Assembly (NCBI GenBank): GCA_002270465.1 | Contig: NQOF01000003.1 | Span: forward strand, 558,001-622,000 | Direction: 5' to 3' | Origin: Blautia hominis | GTDB taxonomy: Bacteria > Bacillota > Clostridia > Lachnospirales > Lachnospiraceae | DNA length: 64,000 bases | Part shown: positions 25,556 to 33,579 of the stretch, piece by piece | Layout: every line of letters begins with the position of its first letter | Position numbering within the stretch: the first letter of the stretch is position 1 | Made by a program: the position numbers and the translations under genes | Notes under the pieces: model-generated | The model's input: only the letters and a program-made list of their open reading frames with translations | What the model was told of the DNA's origin: nothing | The model's database searches: none

Positions 25556-26884
25556 ATGGATGAAGCACTTATAAAGAGGATCATGCCCCACAGCATTGAA
25601 GCGGAGCAGTCGGTTATCGGTTCCATGATCACCAACAAAGATGCCATTGTGACCGCATCAGAGATCATTACAGGTGATGATTTTTATCAGCAGCAGTACG
25701 GCATTGTTTTTGAGGCCATGGTGGAGCTCTACAATGAGAACAAACCTGTGGATCTGGTCACACTCCAGAACAGGCTGAAGGAACTGGATGTGCCGCCTGA
25801 GATTTCCAGCATGGAATTTGTAGGGGAACTGGTGGCAGCAGTGCCCACCTCTGTGAACGTAAAGTATTATGCGGAGATTGTGTCTGAAAAGGCAATGCTG
25901 CGCAAACTGATCAAGACCACAGAGGAGATCGCCAATACCTGTTATCTTGGCAATGAGCGGACACAGGATATTCTTGAGATCACGGAAAAGAAGATTTTTG
26001 ACCTGGTACAGAGGAAGAGCAGTGATGAATTTGTACCTATAAAAGATGTGGTCCTGAATGCCATTGAGAAGATTGAGAAGGCATCCAGGACAAAGGGGAG
26101 TGTTACCGGTATCCCCACAGGATTTATTGACCTGGATTACAAGATGTCCGGTTTTCAGCCATCAGACCTGATTCTGGTAGCGGCCAGGCCGTCCATGGGT
26201 AAAACGGCGTTCGTACTGAATATTGCCCAGTATATGGCATTTAAGAGTGGTGTTACCACGGCGATCTTCAGTCTGGAGATGTCAAAGGAACAGCTTGTAA
26301 ACCGTCTGCTGTCATTGGAGTCAAAAGTGGATTCCCAGAGTATCCGTACAGGTAATCTGGAGGATGAGGACTGGGCAAAGCTGATCGAGGGTGCTAATAT
26401 TATTGGGTCTTCCAATATGATCATTGATGATACACCGGGTATTTCCATTTCGGAGCTGCGGTCAAAGTGCAGGAAGTATAAGCTGGAGCAGAATCTGGGA
26501 GTTATTTTTATTGACTACCTGCAGCTGATGTCAGGAAGCGGCAGGAGCGAGTCCCGGCAGCAGGAGATTTCTGATATTTCCAGGTCCCTGAAGGCGCTGG
26601 CAAGGGAACTGAGCGTGCCGGTGGTGGCGCTGTCCCAGTTAAGCCGTGCCGTGGAACAGAGGCCGGACCACAGACCTATGCTTTCTGACCTTCGAGAATC
26701 AGGGGCGATTGAGCAGGATGCCGATGTTGTTATGTTCATTTACAGGGATGATTATTATAATAAGGATTCTGAGAATAAGAATATTGCGGAGATTATTATT
26801 GCTAAACAGAGGAATGGTCCGATTGGGACGGTGAATTTGGTTTGGCTGCCGAATTATACGAAGTTTGTGAATATGAAGAAATAG
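25556..26884 (+). CDS. dnaB: Replicative DNA helicase DnaB
   Basis: Hexameric helicase of 442 residues that unwinds DNA at the fork. The N-terminal helical domain begins PHSIEAEQSVIGSM; the RecA-like domain has the Walker A motif ARPSMGKTAF, IDYLQLMSG (Walker B) and the LSQLSRAVEQRPDHRPMLSDLRESGAIEQDAD block. The start follows AAAGGAG. No intein is present. The end of the gene adjoins the hairpin element at 26948. Confidence 0.98.
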   Translation: MDEALIKRIMPHSIEAEQSVIGSMITNKDAIVTASEIITGDDFYQQQYGIVFEAMVELYNENKPVDLVTLQNRLKELDVPPEISSMEFVGELVAAVPTSVNVKYYAEIVSEKAMLRKLIKTTEEIANTCYLGNERTQDILEITEKKIFDLVQRKSSDEFVPIKDVVLNAIEKIEKASRTKGSVTGIPTGFIDLDYKMSGFQPSDLILVAARPSMGKTAFVLNIAQYMAFKSGVTTAIFSLEMSKEQLVNRLLSLESKVDSQSIRTGNLEDEDWAKLIEGANIIGSSNMIIDDTPGISISELRSKCRKYKLEQNLGVIFIDYLQLMSGSGRSESRQQEISDISRSLKALARELSVPVVALSQLSRAVEQRPDHRPMLSDLRESGAIEQDADVVMFIYRDDYYNKDSENKNIAEIIIAKQRNGPIGTVNLVWLPNYTKFVNMKK

Positions 26885-26947
26885 ATGGGAAAGGTTCTGT
26901 GGCTGAGGCGGCCATGGGGCCTTTTTTGTGTAGGGGGAGTTGAGGGC

Positions 26948-27168
26948 GGACGGGAAATGAGAAGAGGGCCGGGAGGGTCCGGAGTGGGTTTGAGGTGAGC
27001 GAAGCGTTCCGCTGCCCCGGAGCTAACCTGCTCCCATTTACTAAATTCATCGGCAGTGGCCTCTTCATTAAGTAACTGGGGCAGGTGGATCTCCGTGACG
27101 CTCCACTGAAACATCGCTCACCTCAAACCCACTCCGGACCCTCCCGGCCCTCTTCCCATTTCCCTGGT
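26948..27168 (-). repeat. Long-hairpin element, copy H1
   Basis: Arms 26952-27002 and 27114-27164 are complementary at 50 of 51 positions and enclose a 111-base core. Read on the minus strand it starts ACCAGGG and ends CCCGTCC, like the copies at 29458 and 49268. The core is about 90 percent identical to the copy at 29458, but the arms are unrelated in sequence. The core itself contains a hairpin (GGAGC/GCTCC) and a 9-bp stem. It lies after dnaB, has no coding potential that fits its neighbours, and has no T run. Function unknown; see findings. Confidence 0.85.
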
Positions 27169-27239
27169 GTTCATTGACCGCAGGGGTGTGGAGGGGATAT
27201 TATATACTCTATTTGTCTATGATGTTTATTAGGTTAGGG

Positions 27240-27268
27240 TTGACAGGGGGAAGGTAAAGTGATATATT
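27240..27268 (+). promoter_or_regulatory. Promoter of the DUF3796-XRE operon
   Basis: TTGACA (27240-27245) and TATATT (27263-27268) with a 17-base spacer, just upstream of the gene at 27314. Confidence 0.75.
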
Positions 27269-27298
27269 TGTCTTATTAAGAGATAAATATATCACTTT
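27256..27298. promoter_or_regulatory. Palindromic operator overlapping the -10 box
   Basis: AAAGTGATATATTT (27256-27269) and AAATATATCACTTT (27285-27298) are perfect 14-base inverse repeats with a 15-base spacer. The left arm covers the -10 box and the right arm abuts the ribosome site AGGAGG. It is well placed for repression by the XRE protein encoded in the same operon. Confidence 0.65.
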
Positions 27299-27313
27299 TA
27301 GGAGGATGGGATC

Positions 27314-27955
27314 ATGAAGAGAAATTGGAGAGAGATTGTGTTGATGGGGTTTATATTGGCGGAGTTTTTGGCTGTGGGGTTTGATGTGGTTTTTAATGGG
27401 AGCAGGATAGTGAAACCTATTGATTTGGGGAGTTATGTGTTCCGATGGACGGATCTGCCTTTGATGGCTGTAACGGTGGGATTTGTTTGTTATGTGGTGT
27501 ATTTGGTGGTTCGTATGGTGACTGCAAATTTTAGAAAAGACGGGTCGGCTGTTAAGGGGGTGACCAGGAAACTGAATCCAAGATATGGGTGGTTTGGTTT
27601 TTTTGGATTTGTCGGGTTTGTTGGGATCCCGGCCTATATGATACAGGGACAGGTTTGGCCGTTTTTCTTCTTTGTGTTTTTTGGGTTCTTTGGATTTTTT
27701 TATGAGGCAAAGATGAGCTGTACGTTGATGGATGAAAGATTTAAGGAGGAACAGACAAGAGCACAACTGGTTTCTTATAAGACTGGTTTTGGACTTCTGT
27801 GGGCGGTGGCCTGGTTTATAGGAATGGCGGGAAGCCATATTGGAATTACCTATGTGGCACTTATTTTTACAGTGTCCTCTTCCCTGATCATTGCCCTGGT
27901 TCTCTTTCTGAACAGCTATCTTCTGTACAAATATGATACGGAGGAAGCAGAGTAA
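27314..27955 (+). CDS. DUF3796 family membrane protein
   Basis: Protein of 213 residues with about five membrane helices. It contains the hallmark Phe/Gly-rich stretch ([18 protein letters not shown] ... [13 protein letters not shown]) followed by [13 protein letters not shown], which I recognise as DUF3796. These proteins are usually encoded next to a small YozG-like helix-turn-helix regulator, as here. The molecular role is not known. The codon choice is unusual for the window, very rich in TTT, GGG and TTG. The next gene begins at the stop codon. Confidence 0.82.
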   Translation: MKRNWREIVLMGFILAEFLAVGFDVVFNGSRIVKPIDLGSYVFRWTDLPLMAVTVGFVCYVVYLVVRMVTANFRKDGSAVKGVTRKLNPRYGWFGFFGFVGFVGIPAYMIQGQVWPFFFFVFFGFFGFFYEAKMSCTLMDERFKEEQTRAQLVSYKTGFGLLWAVAWFIGMAGSHIGITYVALIFTVSSSLIIALVLFLNSYLLYKYDTEEAE

Positions 27956-27956
27956 T

Positions 27957-28163
27957 ATGGGCATAGAAGGATTTTCGTGTAACCTGAAAAAATACCGTCT
28001 GCAAAAGGACATGACTCAGGAACAATTGGCAAACGCCGTAGGCGTCCGCCGCGAAACTATCATGCGGCTGGAAAAAGCCCAGTATAACCCGTCTTTAAAA
28101 CTGGCAATTGATATATCAAGAGTCGTAGAGACTCCCATAGAAGAACTCTTTATTTTTGATTGA
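27957..28163 (+). CDS. Small XRE-family DNA-binding regulator (YozG/Cro type)
   Basis: Protein of about 68 residues. The helix-turn-helix runs through [20 protein letters not shown] and [20 protein letters not shown], and the tail IEELFIFD is typical of YozG-like regulators. A start at 27933 is possible, but the ATG at 27957 follows GGAGGAAGCAGAG and gives the normal family length. It is encoded directly after the DUF3796 gene and probably represses the shared promoter through the palindrome at 27256. Confidence 0.85.
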   Translation: MGIEGFSCNLKKYRLQKDMTQEQLANAVGVRRETIMRLEKAQYNPSLKLAIDISRVVETPIEELFIFD

Positions 28164-28240
28164 CCAGCCCCAATAAAGCCATTGATCTAATACAAAGTAC
28201 GCTTATGGTTGTTGAGGGTCTTATAAAATTTCGTTTTATC

Positions 28241-28269
28241 TTGACAATTATTTTATCATTTAATATAAT
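28241..28269 (+). promoter_or_regulatory. Perfect consensus sigma-A promoter
   Basis: TTGACA (28241-28246), 17 bases, TATAAT (28264-28269): an exact match to the consensus. It serves the ATC-hydrolase-like gene starting at 28319 and rules out the upstream in-frame ATGs. Confidence 0.8.
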
Positions 28270-28318
28270 GAAACGTATGAGCAATTATTCATATGTTTCT
28301 GGCGAAAGGGTGATAAAA

Positions 28319-28939
28319 ATGAAATACGATGTTTATGCAAAAGCCATTTGGTTTATCTTTTCTAAAGATTGTTCTAATGGTTTAGCAGAGAAAAATATTT
28401 TAATCAATCGACAATTCAAACACAGTTGTAAAAACGAATATAAAAATATGATCGAGAACACACCATCAATCGGTAGTATGAAAGAAAATACAATGTCTTT
28501 AATCTTATTGTTTGCATGTATGATTTTTTCAATTTATAAAACTTGTGATAATGATTTAACTTCAAATGATGTTAGAAATATGTTTCAAAAAATTGAACAA
28601 AATCCAATTATGATTAAATTTTCAAAGAAATCTGTGTTTACTGAAAAATGGCAATCTCGCAGACAAGCTATGGCAAAAAGGTCATTAAAGAATAAGTTTG
28701 AATATGACTGGCAATCTGAACTCATACAAGGTACTAGTATAAACGAATTTGAACTACGATTTTTCACATGCGGTATCTGCAAATTAGCTAGAAGAGAAAA
28801 TGCTAATGACATTGTAAAAGAACTATGCAGATTTGATTATTGGATGGCTGAAAAAATGGGAGCAACACTGGTAAGAAATCAAACCATAGCAGATGGAAGT
28901 CCAACTTGCGAATTTAATTATCACAAAACGGAAATATAA
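28319..28939 (+). CDS. L-2-amino-thiazoline-4-carboxylic acid hydrolase-like protein
   Basis: Protein of 206 residues from the ATG at 28319, which has AAAGGGTGAT ahead of it; the frame is open from 28160, but the promoter -10 box lies within that extension. The C-terminal half (LCRFDYWMAEKMGATLVRNQTIADGSPTCEFNY) matches the end of the ATC hydrolase family, in which a conserved Arg, Thr, Gly and Cys-x-Phe region closes the protein. Members in clostridia usually have no known substrate. The gene is far more AT-rich than the rest of the window and stands alone, a sign of transfer. Confidence 0.65.
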   Translation: MKYDVYAKAIWFIFSKDCSNGLAEKNILINRQFKHSCKNEYKNMIENTPSIGSMKENTMSLILLFACMIFSIYKTCDNDLTSNDVRNMFQKIEQNPIMIKFSKKSVFTEKWQSRRQAMAKRSLKNKFEYDWQSELIQGTSINEFELRFFTCGICKLARRENANDIVKELCRFDYWMAEKMGATLVRNQTIADGSPTCEFNYHKTEI

Positions 28940-29109
28940 TTATTCTATTAGTGAACAACTTTTAATTTGTGTTATTTATCACTAGACATACAAATATATG
29001 GTGATCATATTTTGAGTTTATATGACAAAAGTAGTCAGAGGTTAATTGTTGTGGCTAAATTACAAAGAGGTATACAGTGAAACAACGACCACTTAGAGGA
29101 GGTGGTATT

Positions 29110-29279
29110 ATGGGAATATATGACAGCGTACTGGGCTATGATCATGCTTTAGATGGAAAAAATCCGACCTCGTTTATACGGAAGTTAAGAAAAAAATTAA
29201 ACCAGACCCAGACAATCCACAGTACATAATTACTGTTTGGGGTGTAGGTTACAAGTTCAGTAATGAAAAACGTAATTAA
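29110..29279 (+). pseudogene. Remnant of an OmpR-type response regulator
   Basis: The sequence reads the last third of a winged-helix regulator: IYDSVLGYDHALDGK, then IRKLRKK in one frame, and after a shift in a run of seven A, KPDPDNPQYIITVWGVGYKF in another. The receiver domain and most of the DNA-binding domain are missing. It resembles VanR-like regulators. A decayed fragment within the AT-rich island. Confidence 0.7.
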
Positions 29280-29326
29280 AAGAGAAGCTCAAAACTTTTT
29301 ACAAGAAAAAGGTTGGACTTCTCTTT
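29279..29326. terminator. Stem-loop after the regulator remnant
   Basis: AAAGAGAAG pairs with CTTCTCTTT, with an inner AACTTTTT/AAAAAGGTT stem. It is placed like the terminator of the lost regulator gene. From 29327 to 29457 there is only T-rich sequence with nothing I can name. Confidence 0.45.
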
Positions 29327-29457
29327 GCTTTGACAATACTTCATCATATGAAGGCTCATTCATTTGTGGTAAATTCGTGGTAAAACAAGTATCTTTTGTC
29401 TTTTATCTTTGATCTTTTATTTTTTGCTTTTTCTTTTCAACATTATCCGCAGAGAAA

Positions 29458-29646
29458 ACCAGGGGAAGGGAGGGCGGGAGGGAAACTGGGGAGCGATGTT
29501 TTAGTGGAGCGTTCGGGAGATCCACCTGCCCCAGGCACTTAATGAAGAGGCCATTGCCGATGAATTTAGTGCCTGGGAGCAGGTTAGCTCCCGGACAGCG
29601 GAACGCTTCGCTCCCCAGTTTCCCTCGCGCCCTCTCTTCCCCGTCC
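29458..29646 (+). repeat. Long-hairpin element, copy H2
   Basis: Arms 29462-29496 and 29608-29642 pair at 33 of 35 positions around a core of about 111 bases. It begins ACCAGGG and ends CCCGTCC. The core carries a perfect 9-bp stem (CCAGGCACT / AGTGCCTGG) and a hairpin GGGAGC-AGGTTA-GCTCCC. It is the inverted partner of the copy at 26948, with a different arm sequence, and lies just past the 3' end of pilT. Confidence 0.85.
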
Positions 29647-29655
29647 GTCTCTCCA

Positions 29656-30711
29656 TTATATCCTCTTCCCTAACATCTCCGGATTAGAAGCATGTCCCAA
29701 AGCCTCATGTCTGCTGATCCTGCCTTCTTTCACCAGCCGCTGCAGACTGGCATCCATAGAGATCATATCTCCCCCGGCCGAAGAATAAATAAGCCCATCA
29801 ATCTGATGTACCTTATTCTCCCGGATCATATTTTTAATAGCCGGAGTAGTCTTCATGATCTCAAATGCGGGGATCAGCGTCTCATTTACATCAGGTACCA
29901 ACTGCTGTGATACGACAGCCCGCAGCACGGAGGAGAGCTGCACAGCGATCTGACGCTGCTGATTGGGCGGAAAGACATCAATAATACGGTCTATGGTATT
30001 TGCAGCCCCCAGGGTATGCAGGGTGGACAGCACCAAATGCCCGGTTTCGGCGGCTGTCATAGCGACGGCCATCGTCTCATAATCTCTCATTTCCCCCAAA
30101 AGGATCACATCCGGACTCTGCCGCAGGGAGGCTCTTAAAGCCATAATATAACTTTCTGTATCCGTGTTGATCTCACGCTGGCTCACAATACTCTTTTTAT
30201 GGCTGTGCAGGAACTCCAGAGGATCCTCCAGCGTGATAATATGCTTTTCCTGTGTCTTATTTATAGCGTCAATGATACATGCCAGCGTGGTGGACTTTCC
30301 GCTGCCGGCAGGACCTGTAACAAGGACAAGCCCTTTATTCATATTCCCCAGCTCAATGATGGAATCCGGAATCCCTAAATCCGATGGATTGGGAAGCTGG
30401 AATGTGATGACGCGGATGACAGCAGCCATGGAACCTCTCTGTTTGTAAGTGCTCACCCGGTAACGGGAAAGCCCTCTGACAGCGAAGGAAAAATCGTCAT
30501 CCCCTGTCTCCAGAAAGCGATTGATATCCCTGTTGTCTGCCAATTGGTAGATCTCACGTATCATGGATTCCGACTGGGCCGGCATGATCTTGTCAGTTCC
30601 CATGGTGATAAGGGAGCCGTTCTTTTTGTATGAGAGCGGCAGACCTGCTACGATAAAAAGGTCTGAGGCACCGGTATTGGTGGTTTCAGTTAAAAATGTT
30701 AGTGCATCCAT
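29656..30711 (-). CDS. pilT: Type IV pilus ATPase, PilT-type
   Basis: Cytoplasmic hexameric ATPase of 351 residues. It has an N-terminal PAS-like pilus domain (SDLFIVAGLPLSYKKNG), the Walker A motif GPAGSGKST, the Asp box ITLEDPLEF, the Walker B region DVILLGEMRD, and AETGHLVLSTLHT, closer to PilT than to ComGA or PilB. The ATG at 30711 follows AAAGGAAA; an upstream in-frame ATG at 30765 falls inside the previous gene. It is the only pilus motor in the window, so either it also drives assembly or a partner lies elsewhere. Confidence 0.9.
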   Translation of the reverse strand: MDALTFLTETTNTGASDLFIVAGLPLSYKKNGSLITMGTDKIMPAQSESMIREIYQLADNRDINRFLETGDDDFSFAVRGLSRYRVSTYKQRGSMAAVIRVITFQLPNPSDLGIPDSIIELGNMNKGLVLVTGPAGSGKSTTLACIIDAINKTQEKHIITLEDPLEFLHSHKKSIVSQREINTDTESYIMALRASLRQSPDVILLGEMRDYETMAVAMTAAETGHLVLSTLHTLGAANTIDRIIDVFPPNQQRQIAVQLSSVLRAVVSQQLVPDVNETLIPAFEIMKTTPAIKNMIRENKVHQIDGLIYSSAGGDMISMDASLQRLVKEGRISRHEALGHASNPEMLGKRI

Positions 30712-30730
30712 TGCTGTTTCCTTTCCTGAG

Positions 30731-31216
30731 TTATGTGTCGCTTCCGTATACAGGCAGTGTTTCATCCGGCTGCCATGTCTCTGTATTTACAAGCTTCCAG
30801 CGCTTGATTTGATAATAACTGTCCCCCTCCTTTAAATCTTCGGGCAGGAGAAGGGCTACAGACAATTCCTGTTTTGTTCCTGCAGGCACATGATATTCTA
30901 TTTCCCTCTGGGAAGAAAATACGATTCCATCGGTATCTTCCAGAGCCGTTTTTACATGCTGCAGGTACGCCTCCGTATTTCCGTAAAGCGTATACTGTTC
31001 CTCCAGACATTTGTCAATGGTCATGAGGATTTCATTTGCCCTGCTTTCCGCTTCGTAGTAATCTTTGGTATGCTCCGCATTTTTTTGGCTCAAACGGTAA
31101 TCCGAGCGGGCGCTGACAAGAGAGAGTACAGCAAAAGTTATCATGCAGAGCAGGACAAAGATCAGCAGGATAGAGGATGTGCCTACCCCCAGTATGGGTT
31201 TTCTGCTTTTTTCCAT
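30731..31216 (-). CDS. Pilus-operon small membrane protein
   Basis: Protein of 161 residues, not recognised as a named family. There is one N-terminal membrane helix (about residues 12-36), followed by an outside part that begins helical (DYRLSQKNAEHTKDYYEAE) and then turns to beta strands, the shape of a minor pilin or a PilX-like protein. A classical prepilin cleavage site is not visible. It lies 19 bases after the next pilin-like gene and directly before pilT. Confidence 0.6.
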   Translation of the reverse strand: MEKSRKPILGVGTSSILLIFVLLCMITFAVLSLVSARSDYRLSQKNAEHTKDYYEAESRANEILMTIDKCLEEQYTLYGNTEAYLQHVKTALEDTDGIVFSSQREIEYHVPAGTKQELSVALLLPEDLKEGDSYYQIKRWKLVNTETWQPDETLPVYGSDT

Positions 31217-31234
31217 TTTGCGGACTCCTTTCTG

Positions 31235-31675
31235 TTAAGCTGTCCCGGCTTTGCGGGCTACGGGGATTTTGATAGACAGATGGTAAAGACTGTCACCGTC
31301 TAAGTCTGTAAAGTCAATCCGGGCTTCTCTGCTGTGTGGGGAGGCGGTCTGCTCGATATAGAGATAATAGGCTGCGTCCTTCTGGGCACAGGTTTCCCCG
31401 TTTTTGTCGTAACATAGGTAAATGATCCCGTCCGTTTCCATTGCTTCAGGCAGAAGTGCTTTCACTGCCTCATAGGAGCCGTCTGTGTGGGCCAGTACCT
31501 CAGCAGCACTGGAGGCATAGCTGGAGCCAAGGGTCAGTTCCTTTGCCGATTGACTCATAAAATGCGCTTTTACAAAAACCTGGATACACACAGCGCTGGC
31601 CAGGGAAAAGAATAATATTGCAAGGATCAGTTCGATCAAAAACAGACTGGACCTTGTATTTTGCCGTTCTCTCAC
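31235..31675 (-). CDS. Pilin-like protein
   Basis: Protein of 146 residues with a degenerate type IV pilin N-terminus: SSLFLIELILAILFFSLASAVC, where the Glu in LIEL corresponds to Glu5 of pilins, followed by an amphipathic helix and a beta region. The residue before the expected cleavage point is not the usual Gly. It is part of the minus-strand pilus operon, probably a minor pilin (ComGD/ComGF-like position). Confidence 0.65.
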   Translation of the reverse strand: MRERQNTRSSLFLIELILAILFFSLASAVCIQVFVKAHFMSQSAKELTLGSSYASSAAEVLAHTDGSYEAVKALLPEAMETDGIIYLCYDKNGETCAQKDAAYYLYIEQTASPHSREARIDFTDLDGDSLYHLSIKIPVARKAGTA

Positions 31676-31696
31676 TGGAATCTCCTTTCTGACAGA

Positions 31697-32179
31697 TCAC
31701 TCACTTTGTACATGGATCAGCAGGGACAGGGAATGTTTCTGCCTGTCTGCTGCCGTGAACCGAAAAAGGCCCTTGGATGCCTCCTGGATAGTAAAATCCG
31801 TTACTTCCAGTATGGATTCCCCCTGGGATTTCTTTGGCTCTTTCTCTTTTTGGGTAAAAAGTTCTTTTAAATATCCCTTATCCTCGTAGATGTAGGTGGC
31901 ATATTCCTTATCTTCTATGGTCTCCAGAAAGATCAGGGCATCCCTGTCCTCGACTTTTCCCAGAAAAATGCTGCCGGATTCATCGTGCTGGCGTACTTTT
32001 TCGGCTATATAGGAGAGGGACGTGCGTGTGGTGTAATTGGCATCCATATCGGCGGCTGTGGTTTTGTATACATGTGCTCCTATGAGCACTACAGCCAGCG
32101 CAGAGGCGGCAAATACGCAGAGCAGCCCAAGGGTGAAAAGGACATCTATAAAATGTTTCTGGTTCCGGCTGGGATTCAT
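31697..32179 (-). CDS. DUF4860 family membrane protein
   Basis: Protein of 160 residues. The membrane helix FIDVLFTLGLLCVFAASALAVVLIGAHVY spans about residues 10-38, then DMDANYTTRTSLSYIAEKVRQHD, which I recognise from DUF4860. The fold looks like a minor pseudopilin. The function is not established; members are found in clostridial pilus operons. It overlaps the preceding gene by 4 bases (ATGA). Confidence 0.7.
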   Translation of the reverse strand: MNPSRNQKHFIDVLFTLGLLCVFAASALAVVLIGAHVYKTTAADMDANYTTRTSLSYIAEKVRQHDESGSIFLGKVEDRDALIFLETIEDKEYATYIYEDKGYLKELFTQKEKEPKKSQGESILEVTDFTIQEASKGLFRFTAADRQKHSLSLLIHVQSE

Positions 32180-32517
32180 GGTGCCACCTCCCTGTTGTTT
32201 AATGGTATGACATCCACATCCGGCATCAGGTTGGAGCCAACCACCTCATATGTGACCAGGTATTTGTCATGGTCATAAGTGATCCCGTAATGCTCTTCCA
32301 GGTAAGTGAGGCTCTCCGGGTAACTCCCCTCCACGGCGTAGCAGTGCACAGCGCTTTTGATGACAGCCTGTTTCAGGCTTCGTTCCTCCTCCTTTTGTGT
32401 GGCGGAGGAGACAGAGGACATGCCGTAGAACAGAAAACACATCAGACATAGGAATACGAGGGCGGGCAGAAGCAGTCTGTGTAAGGGACGGCGCTTTTCA
32501 GTTTGAAATCGGTTCAT
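32176..32517 (-). CDS. Pilus-operon small membrane protein
   Basis: Protein of 113 residues. There is one membrane helix (about 13-34), then a helix and the sequence EGSYPESLTYLEEHYGI and VGSNLMPDVDVIPL. I do not know a family name for it; the EGSYP segment recalls the beta-start of major pilins (GxYP). It sits between pilC and the DUF4860 gene and overlaps the latter by 4 bases. Confidence 0.6.
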   Translation of the reverse strand: MNRFQTEKRRPLHRLLLPALVFLCLMCFLFYGMSSVSSATQKEEERSLKQAVIKSAVHCYAVEGSYPESLTYLEEHYGITYDHDKYLVTYEVVGSNLMPDVDVIPLNNREVAP

Positions 32518-32530
32518 ATGACGGCCCCCT

Positions 32531-33568
32531 TTATCCGATGCTGGACATGATTCCCATGAGCGGGAGCATGACAGACAGAAGGATCATGCCAACCACCACA
32601 GACAGAACAGCAACCAGAGTCGGCTCCAGTTTGGAGACGATACCGGATATCCGTTCATTTACTTCCTCGTCGTACTGGACGGCAATCTGACGCATCACAT
32701 CATCCATGGCACCTGTGCGGAACCCGATATTGACCATGCGCGCATAAAGCCCGGAGAAGATCCCGGCATTGGAAAGTGCTTCCGAAAATCCAGTGCCCTC
32801 CGAGATCAGGTCCCTGGCCGTTTGGATCTTTTCCTGCATGACAGGGTGGTCCGTGAGGCGCGATACCATTTCAAGACTCTGGTCTGTATCCAGGCCGCTG
32901 CTAAGAGCCAGGGACATGCCGCTTGCAAAACGCGCAGCCGCTATTTTTTCCGAAAGGCCTTTGGTCAGGAAAAATCGTCCGGCAAAATTTTTAAGAGACT
33001 GCCGCCCTTTGCTGGTGCAGGAAAAATAGAAAAACAGCACGATCACTACAGCGGCAAGCAATAGGAAAACCAGAGCATACCGGTTCAAAACCTGCCCCAA
33101 TCCCATAACGCTTCTGGAGATGCCGGTAAGGCCGGTTCCAAGCTGTTCAAATACCTGTTCAAAGATAGGCATGACCTTTGTGACCAGCACCAGTACAACG
33201 GCCAGCATCATGAGGATCATAACCAGAGGGTAGGTGACAGCGCTTTTAATATTTTTAGAAATGGCATCCTCCCGCTCATAATGTTCGGAAAGGGCTGACA
33301 TGACATCATCCAGACGGCCTGCCTGCTCTCCAATCTCTACCATATCGCACAGATATTTGGGGAAGACCTGCGCTTCCTTAAGGGAGGACCAGAGACAGCC
33401 TGTCTGTTCTATCTGCTCCAGGACTGTTTTGAGGATCTGCTGCCCTTCCTCCTGGGGTGCATCCTCCAGCATAATGGTAAGCCCCTCAGTGGAGGAGATG
33501 CCGGAGCGGAGAATGAGAGCCATCTGGCTGCAGAAGGTTGAGAGTTCATTGTTGGATAAAACTTTCAT
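32531..33568 (-). CDS. pilC: Type IV pilus / type II secretion inner membrane platform protein
   Basis: Protein of 345 residues of the GspF/PilC family that holds the motor to the pilus base. Two cytoplasmic domains of related sequence (about 5-125 and 205-325) contain FCSQMALILRSGIS and ARFASGMSLALSSGLD. Membrane helices are near 109-132, 160-183 and 315-338. The order transglutaminase - pilC - pilins - pilT indicates one operon transcribed leftward. Confidence 0.92.
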   Translation of the reverse strand: MKVLSNNELSTFCSQMALILRSGISSTEGLTIMLEDAPQEEGQQILKTVLEQIEQTGCLWSSLKEAQVFPKYLCDMVEIGEQAGRLDDVMSALSEHYEREDAISKNIKSAVTYPLVMILMMLAVVLVLVTKVMPIFEQVFEQLGTGLTGISRSVMGLGQVLNRYALVFLLLAAVVIVLFFYFSCTSKGRQSLKNFAGRFFLTKGLSEKIAAARFASGMSLALSSGLDTDQSLEMVSRLTDHPVMQEKIQTARDLISEGTGFSEALSNAGIFSGLYARMVNIGFRTGAMDDVMRQIAVQYDEEVNERISGIVSKLEPTLVAVLSVVVGMILLSVMLPLMGIMSSIG

Positions 33569-33579
33569 GCTGCTCCTTT

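Noticed and set aside
26948-27168. Hairpin H1 as the dnaB terminator
   Set aside because: There is no T run, its signature reads on the opposite strand, and it shares ends and core with copies not placed after plus-strand genes.
29110-29279. Functional small protein at 29110
   Set aside because: The sequence switches frame in an A run and matches only the tail of a larger regulator, so it is a remnant.
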